From: Longitalea luteola
Lineage (GTDB): Bacteria > Bacteroidota > Bacteroidia > Chitinophagales > Chitinophagaceae
Assembly: GCF_017356035.1 (NCBI RefSeq)
Contig: NZ_JAFIQX010000013.1
Coordinates: forward strand, 124,001-188,000
Length of the DNA stretch: 64,000 bases
Reading direction: 5' to 3'
Positions 59,382 through 64,000 of the stretch are shown piece after piece. The notes beneath the pieces are model-generated. The model did not search any database, was not told the origin of the DNA, and saw nothing but the letters and a program-made list of their open reading frames with translations. Every line of letters starts with the position of its first letter. Position 1 is the stretch's first letter. Made by a program: the position numbers and the translations under genes.

Positions 59382-60281
59382 ATGACCAAAAAAGAGCAAC
59401 AAATTGATGGTAACATAAAGTGGATTGACGTAACCAGCCCGTCGGTTGAGGAAATGGCAGCCCTGAGTGCAGATTACAACCTGAATCCACATATCGTACG
59501 GGACTGTATGCAACCGGAACACCTGCCAAAATACGAATTCATTGACGATGTAAACTTTCTGATCCTCCGGTATTATGATCATACAGCCAGTAAACATAAT
59601 GCAACCATCCAGGACATTACCAATAAGATCGCCATTTTTTATACAAACGATTTTATTCTCACGATTCATAAGTCAGACGTCCCATTCCTGGAGAAAGTTC
59701 GTGCAAAATATGTGGTAACCGGCAAATGTTCAACTGTCATTGATGTGTTGATCCATATAGCCTGGAACGCACTGGAAAGCTACGATGAGCCATTGAACCG
59801 GCTTTCTGAGCAGGTTGATTTTTATGAGGACCAGATCATGATGAAAACTTCAGGGCGTTCGCACATTGAAGCGCTTTACATTATCAAACGGCAGGCGTCC
59901 ATATCCCATAAGATCTTAATGTTAATGCAGGAGCCGATCAACCATATTTACCCCAGACATGGAGAGGAAGCTGCCAAGCAGGACCTTAAAGACCAACACC
60001 TGAAAATGCAAACCTTATACACCCAGGTACTGGAAGATGTAAATAACCTGCTCAATCTCGCCATGTCTTTTTCAGCGCAGCGTACAAGCGATGTCATGAA
60101 AGTACTCACGATATTTTCTGTGTTCTTTATGCCACTAACCTTTATAGTGGGTATTTATGGAATGAATTTCGAATATATGCCCGAGTTGAGCGCCAAATGG
60201 GGATATCCGGGTGTACTGATCATAATGGGTATTGTTACAGGAATTATATGGTTCTGGTTCAAACGAAAGAAATGGTTATGA
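59382..60281 (+). CDS. corA: CorA family magnesium/divalent cation transporter
   Basis: The 299-residue protein has a large cytoplasmic funnel domain (1-240; AALSADYNLNPHIVRDC, FYTNDFILTIHKSD, a helical stalk SYDEPLNRLSEQVDFYEDQI) and two C-terminal membrane helices. The first helix ends with the diagnostic pore motif GMN in IVGIYGMNFEYMPEL, and the second is VLIIMGIVTGIIWFWF with a basic tail. These features define CorA channels for magnesium (or cobalt/nickel). The gene stands alone between two terminator-like hairpins. Confidence 0.95.
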   Translation: MTKKEQQIDGNIKWIDVTSPSVEEMAALSADYNLNPHIVRDCMQPEHLPKYEFIDDVNFLILRYYDHTASKHNATIQDITNKIAIFYTNDFILTIHKSDVPFLEKVRAKYVVTGKCSTVIDVLIHIAWNALESYDEPLNRLSEQVDFYEDQIMMKTSGRSHIEALYIIKRQASISHKILMLMQEPINHIYPRHGEEAAKQDLKDQHLKMQTLYTQVLEDVNNLLNLAMSFSAQRTSDVMKVLTIFSVFFMPLTFIVGIYGMNFEYMPELSAKWGYPGVLIIMGIVTGIIWFWFKRKKWL

Positions 60282-60396
60282 ACTACTATTAATTCATCTT
60301 TCAGTAACACTTCTTGCAGCTTCAATTTGATGGTGACCGGTTGCTTTTCGCAAATATCCAGATTGATATACATCCATCCCAACGTTGATCATAGCT

Positions 60397-60420
60397 CCCC
60401 GCCAGTATAAAAAGGCGGGG
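60397..60420 (+). terminator. Hairpin behind the CorA gene
   Basis: CCCCGCC at 60397-60403 pairs with GGCGGGG at 60414-60420 around a ten-base loop. The following GCCCTTCTT has few T residues, so it is a moderate terminator candidate. It lies in the 284-base gap before the alcohol dehydrogenase gene, which otherwise shows nothing I can support. Confidence 0.5.
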
Positions 60421-60565
60421 GCCCTTCTTCCCCGGCACGTCTTTTACTTCAGCAGCAGCCTGACGGTTCAGGGCGCTGGCAACAAACGGCTTAACGGGTA
60501 CTTGATGAACCGGTTCCCCGTTTTCATGCGGCATACTTTTTTGGGCTTTGTGGATAAACAGATAT

Positions 60566-61720
60566 ATGTTAGCAATGAATTATCGCGGCCCGTTCAGGGT
60601 TCGTTTGGACAGAAACAAGGCAGAACCTGAGATTCAACATCCCCAGGATGCTATTGTTCGTGTAACTCGTTCATGTATCTGCGGTTCTGACCTGCACCTG
60701 TATCATGGCCTCGTGCCAGATACCCGGGTGGGTATGACCTTCGGGCATGAATTCACCGGTGTGGTAGAAGCGGTTGGCGCCGGCGTTCAAAAATTAAAAG
60801 TAGGCGACAGGGTACTGGTGCCGTTTAATATAGCCTGTGGCACCTGTCCCTTTTGTTCACAACAATTGTACGGCAACTGCCATGAAAGTAATTCTGAAGC
60901 CACCGCAGTAGGCGGTATCTTCGGTTACTCACATACGGCCGGTGGTTATGATGGCGGACAGGCTGAGTATGTGCGTGTGCCTTATGCAGATGTTGGACCG
61001 GAAATAATACCCGACTGGATGGATCTTGATGATGCCGTTCTGCTTACCGATGTGTTGCCCACCGGTTACCAGGCCGCTGAAATGGCTGGTATTAAAAAAG
61101 GGGATACCGTTGTCGTATTTGGCGCAGGCCCCATTGGCATTATGGCCGCCAAATGCGCCTGGTTATTTGGCGCCGGCCGGGTGATCGTTATTGATAAGCT
61201 CGACTACAGGTTGGAATTCGTTCAAAATTACGCCCAGTGCGAAGTATACAATTTCCTTTCGATCGACGATCCGGTGCTCTTCCTGAAAAAGCTCACCGGT
61301 ATCGGTCCTGACGTTTGTATCGATGCTGTAGGCGCCGAAGCAGCCGGTGATCTGTTCCATACTTTGACGGGAAGAAAAACACTGCTGCAGGCAGGCTCGC
61401 CCACAGCGTTGGAATGGGCCATCAATGGGGTGAAAAAAGGAGGCATAATCTCCATTGTAGGTGTTTACGGACCTACCGGCAATATGATCCCCATTGGTAA
61501 CGTGGTAAACAAAGGCCTCACCATCCGCGGCAACCAGGCATCTGTAAAACGCCTGTTGCCACGCCTTATCGAGCACATTAAAAACGGCATTATAAACCCC
61601 AAAGAAATAATAACGCACAGGCTGCCTTTGGAAGAGGTGTCAGAAGGATATCATATATTCTCTGCCAAGCGTGATAATTGTATCAAAACAGTTTTAATAC
61701 CACCAAGAGCAGTTGCCTAA
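60566..61720 (+). CDS. Zinc-dependent alcohol dehydrogenase (formaldehyde-dehydrogenase-like MDR)
   Basis: From ATG 60566 the product has 384 residues; ATG 60575 is equally possible, while the open frame starts at a TTG (60548). Catalytic zinc ligands appear in CICGSDLHLYHG and FGHEFTGVVEAVG, and the structural zinc site is CGTCPFCSQQLYGNC. The NAD-binding loop is VVVFGAGPIGIMAAKCA. The longer C-terminal part and HTAGGYDGGQAEYVRVP match the glutathione-independent formaldehyde dehydrogenase-like subgroup. Substrate unknown. It is followed after 11 bases by a 188-residue gene with which it probably forms an operon. Confidence 0.92.
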   Translation: MLAMNYRGPFRVRLDRNKAEPEIQHPQDAIVRVTRSCICGSDLHLYHGLVPDTRVGMTFGHEFTGVVEAVGAGVQKLKVGDRVLVPFNIACGTCPFCSQQLYGNCHESNSEATAVGGIFGYSHTAGGYDGGQAEYVRVPYADVGPEIIPDWMDLDDAVLLTDVLPTGYQAAEMAGIKKGDTVVVFGAGPIGIMAAKCAWLFGAGRVIVIDKLDYRLEFVQNYAQCEVYNFLSIDDPVLFLKKLTGIGPDVCIDAVGAEAAGDLFHTLTGRKTLLQAGSPTALEWAINGVKKGGIISIVGVYGPTGNMIPIGNVVNKGLTIRGNQASVKRLLPRLIEHIKNGIINPKEIITHRLPLEEVSEGYHIFSAKRDNCIKTVLIPPRAVA

Positions 61721-61731
61721 AACATAATTTT

Positions 61732-62298
61732 ATGGAAAGTAAAAATCAACAAACGCCCGGGCATTGGCCTGTAGACAAAGCTGAGCCTGCAGAAAAACAA
61801 GGTGGCGATGACATGGCCGCCCGCTTTGCCCACATAAAAGGTTGGGGCATCGATGCTGATGCTGAGAATGAACCTACTTATCCAATGAAGCACTGGAATG
61901 GCGACGATCGTAAGGGATTGAACTATGACCGGCCGGAGCTGCAACCGGTTACCGTGGAAAAGTTGCACTCAATCGAAAGGCCCTCGGTTTCAGCCGTTTT
62001 TGGCACCACCTGTCCGCCCACCGGTGTAAGCGGTGCGCTTCGCCGTCATGCCTTCAAATACAGCGAAGGCAAATGGGCCCACTGGCTTACTTTGCTGGTG
62101 GCCGACCGGGTGAATGCCGTAGAAGGAATTATTGACGATATTAAGCAGGGCATATTTCCCAACATCATTGCCGAACGGGGATGGACGGCCGAATGGAAAT
62201 ACAACCGGAAAGGAATGGTAAAGAATATCGCGATCGGTGTTGCGGTTACAGCGGCTGTATTAATGCTGCTGTCGGGACGGAATAAAAAAGCACATTAG
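61732..62298 (+). CDS. Membrane-tailed protein of unknown function, partner of the alcohol dehydrogenase
   Basis: From ATG 61732 (MESKNQQTPGHWPVDKAEP) the product has 188 residues; an upstream frame overlaps the dehydrogenase gene. The N-terminal part is polar and contains GWGIDADAENEPTYPMKHWN. The middle part has VFGTTCPPTGVSGALRRHAFKYSEG, LLVADRVNAVEGIIDDIKQG and NIIAERGWTAEWKYN. The end is a hydrophobic helix, IAIGVAVTAAVLMLL, plus a basic tail, so it is tail-anchored. I do not know the family's function, but the close downstream position suggests it is tied to the dehydrogenase. Confidence 0.8.
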   Translation: MESKNQQTPGHWPVDKAEPAEKQGGDDMAARFAHIKGWGIDADAENEPTYPMKHWNGDDRKGLNYDRPELQPVTVEKLHSIERPSVSAVFGTTCPPTGVSGALRRHAFKYSEGKWAHWLTLLVADRVNAVEGIIDDIKQGIFPNIIAERGWTAEWKYNRKGMVKNIAIGVAVTAAVLMLLSGRNKKAH

Positions 62299-62341
62299 GG
62301 TTGAACGAAGAAAAATAGCAGAACACGATTTACTCTATAGC

Positions 62342-62375
62342 AAAAGCCTCGCTATGGATAGAGCGAGGCTTTTTC
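62342..62375. terminator. Bidirectional intrinsic terminator between convergent genes
   Basis: AAAAGCCTCGCT at 62342-62353 pairs perfectly over 12 bp with AGCGAGGCTTTT at 62362-62373, with an eight-base loop. T runs follow on both strands. It ends the 188-residue gene from the left and the S9 peptidase gene from the right. Confidence 0.88.
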
Positions 62376-62410
62376 AATATATAGTAACATTTAAATTGAT
62401 CATCACTGCA

Positions 62411-64000
62411 TCACTCTGTCTTTCCCTCCAATGCCAGCAGGAATGCATATTGCCAGGCTTTGTCTTTGAGGTAATCAAAGCGACCAGAAGCGCCGCCATG
62501 GCCCGCATCCATATTGATCTTGAACAGCAGCTTATTGTTATCTGTTTTCAATTCCCGTAATTTGGCCACCCATTTGGCCGGTTCAAAATACTGCACCTGC
62601 GAATCGTGCAGGCCGGTAGTTACCAGCATATTGGGATAAGCCTTCTTTTCTACATTGTCGTACGGAGAATAGGACTTCATATAAAAGTACTCTTCCTTCT
62701 CGGCGGGGTTGCCCCATTCTTTATATTCACCGGTGGTTAGCGGGATGCTGGGGTCCGACATGGTGGTGATCACATCCACAAAAGGCACATCTGCTATAAC
62801 GCCGTTCCACAGGTCAGGACGCATATTCACAATGGCGCCCATCAGCAGGCCGCCGGCACTGCCGCCATTGGCATACAGGTGTTCTTTGGTGGTATACTTT
62901 TCTTTGATCAGGAATTCACCACAATCGATAAAATCATAAAAGGTATTTTTCTTATGGAACATATGCCCCTGGTCGTACCAGGAACGCCCCATTTCCTGTC
63001 CGCCCCGCACATGCGCAATCGCATATATAAAGCCACGGTCGAGCAGGCTGATGATATTACTGTTGAAACCAGGCGAAATGCTGCTGCCGTAAGAACCATA
63101 TGCATACAATAGCAGGGGATGGCTGCCATCTTTTTTCATACCTTTTTTATACACCAGCGAAACAGGTACTTTGGCCCCGTCCCTCACGGTGGCCCACAGG
63201 CGTTCCGCAGCGTAATCTTCCTTTTTGAATCCACCCAGCACTTCGGTTTGTTTTTTCAGTTCCCGTTCCTGCGTATCCATGTTGAAATCATAGATAGAAG
63301 TGGGCGTGGTCATGGAAGTATAGGAGAACCGAAGAATATTTGTATTATAATCCGGGTTTATATGCTGGAAGGCAGCAAATACTGTTTCCGGAAAACTGAT
63401 ATAGTAATCCTTTTTGTCAGTCTGATCAATGACACGCAGTTGGTTCAACGCATCTTTCACCTCGCCCAGTACCAGATGGTTTTTAAAGACCAGCATATTG
63501 GAAATATATACATCCTTCCGGTGAGGTATCACTTCTTTCCAGTTCTTTTTGCCGGTTTTGGCTTCAGGCGTTTGCATCAGGCGGAAATTAGGCGCATTCC
63601 AGTCGGTAAGTACATAGAACCTGTCATTGAAATGTTCGATGCTGTATTGGAAATTCTCTTGCCGCGGTTCAAATATTTTGAAGGAACCGGTTGGCTGGGC
63701 GGCTTCCAGCAGGCGGAACTCAGTAGATACCTGGTTCATGCTGGAAAAGATGCTGATGTATTTCTTCGATTTGGTGCGATAAACCCCGATGTAAAAACGA
63801 TTGTCTTTTTCCTCATACACCATTACATCCCTGGCCGGATCGGTGCCCAGTTCATGCCGCCAGACCTGGTAGCCCAATAACGTGGTCACATCTTTTTTTA
63901 CATAGAAAATGGTTTTGTTGTCGGCCGCCCAAACAATATAATTACCTTCTACATTGCTGATGATTTCCGGGTAGATGGCGCCGGTTACCAGGTTTTTAAC
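62411..64000 (-). CDS. S9 family peptidase, oligopeptidase B-like (5' end outside window)
   Basis: The minus-strand frame is open from its stop at 62411 to the window edge, so the N-terminus is missing; about 529 residues are visible. A start at 63889 would be a GTG inside the frame and is not the real start. The first 280 visible residues form propeller blades (IVWAADNKTIFYVKKD, VMVYEEKDNRFYIGVYR). The catalytic hydrolase domain follows with GGQEMGRSWYDQG, YANGGSAGGLLMG (nucleophile Ser), TGLHDSQVQYFEPAKW (Asp) and MDAGHGGASGRF (His). These are hallmarks of the prolyl oligopeptidase family, nearest to oligopeptidase B (PtrB), which cleaves short peptides after basic residues. Confidence 0.92.
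   Translation of the reverse strand, partial: VKNLVTGAIYPEIISNVEGNYIVWAADNKTIFYVKKDVTTLLGYQVWRHELGTDPARDVMVYEEKDNRFYIGVYRTKSKKYISIFSSMNQVSTEFRLLEAAQPTGSFKIFEPRQENFQYSIEHFNDRFYVLTDWNAPNFRLMQTPEAKTGKKNWKEVIPHRKDVYISNMLVFKNHLVLGEVKDALNQLRVIDQTDKKDYYISFPETVFAAFQHINPDYNTNILRFSYTSMTTPTSIYDFNMDTQERELKKQTEVLGGFKKEDYAAERLWATVRDGAKVPVSLVYKKGMKKDGSHPLLLYAYGSYGSSISPGFNSNIISLLDRGFIYAIAHVRGGQEMGRSWYDQGHMFHKKNTFYDFIDCGEFLIKEKYTTKEHLYANGGSAGGLLMGAIVNMRPDLWNGVIADVPFVDVITTMSDPSIPLTTGEYKEWGNPAEKEEYFYMKSYSPYDNVEKKAYPNMLVTTGLHDSQVQYFEPAKWVAKLRELKTDNNKLLFKINMDAGHGGASGRFDYLKDKAWQYAFLLALEGKTE

Noticed and set aside
63119-63880. Plus-strand open frame of 253 codons
   Set aside because: It is antisense to the S9 peptidase gene, whose catalytic motifs are complete.
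1-64000. tRNA or rRNA genes, insertion sequences, integrase or phage genes
   Set aside because: None was recognised by reading; a tRNA scan and an IS database search would be needed to exclude short or decayed ones.

Overview
The window comes from a Bacteroidota chromosome, most likely a member of the Chitinophagaceae (Chitinophaga/Niastella type). The evidence is two complete ECF sigma / FecR anti-sigma / SusC / SusD loci, type IX secretion sorting domains of both the B type (gene at position 1) and the A type (gene at 37653), many lipoproteins of the SCKK kind, few Shine-Dalgarno sequences, and promoters that resemble the Bacteroidota TAnnTTTG -7 element. No rRNA, tRNA, insertion sequence, prophage or CRISPR array was seen. 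Both edge genes are cut: a T9SS adhesin on the left and an S9 oligopeptidase on the right.

Layout. 1-10.5 kb: end of a PKD/Ig-like surface protein, then locus 1 (sigma factor, FecR, SusC, SusD, TlpA-DUF3738 thioredoxin), all on the plus strand. 10.5-15.7 kb: minus-strand group with a membrane-anchored protein of unknown function, a small exported cysteine-containing protein (DUF6520 type), a MauE-like membrane protein, a short AraC regulator, a FISUMP lipoprotein, an unknown lipoprotein and a parallel beta-helix lipoprotein. 16-19.5 kb: AraC regulator with a DUF983 protein, an unknown anchored protein, a YceI lipoprotein and a GyrI-like protein. 19.7-30.2 kb: locus 2 (sigma factor, FecR, SusC, SusD, DUF4843, PKD-like lipoprotein, DUF4369-TlpA thioredoxin). 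30.3-32 kb: two unrelated repeat clusters around one small gene. 32-37.4 kb: acetyltransferase, SBF-like symporter, and a siderophore-type TonB receptor with its PepSY protein. 37.6-42.5 kb: a duplicated esterase with a T9SS tail, a CvfB-like RNA-binding protein, DoxX and a Crp/Fnr regulator. 42.5-48.5 kb: a minus-strand run of histidine kinase, membrane-anchored Pcm and a spermidine-synthase-like membrane protein, divergent from a response regulator. 48.6-52.3 kb: small proteins, YjbQ, and a tandem pair of membrane-anchored Mrr-like nuclease paralogues. 52.4-64 kb: mixed housekeeping and unknown genes (TPR lipoprotein, FMN reductase, methyltransferase, GNAT, MocR regulator, CorA, zinc alcohol dehydrogenase, S9 peptidase).

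How the parts work together. Each Sus locus is a cell-surface signalling and uptake unit: TonB-linked receptor and lid lipoprotein, with a FecR/sigma pair that should switch on its own locus. Neither carries a glycoside hydrolase or a recognisable peptidase, but each ends with a thioredoxin-like protein, so the substrate cannot be named. The siderophore receptor and PepSY protein form a compact iron-uptake operon.

Most unusual observations: (i) two adjacent membrane-anchored nuclease-like paralogues, one with intact PD-(D/E)XK residues and one with all three replaced (49389-51801); (ii) a roughly 690-bp array of 21-bp units at 31257-31950, partly duplicated as 230-bp blocks; (iii) a strong leftward terminator in the leader of the first susC, suggesting an antisense RNA; (iv) candidate operator repeats beside the short AraC gene, the MocR gene and the Crp/Fnr gene.
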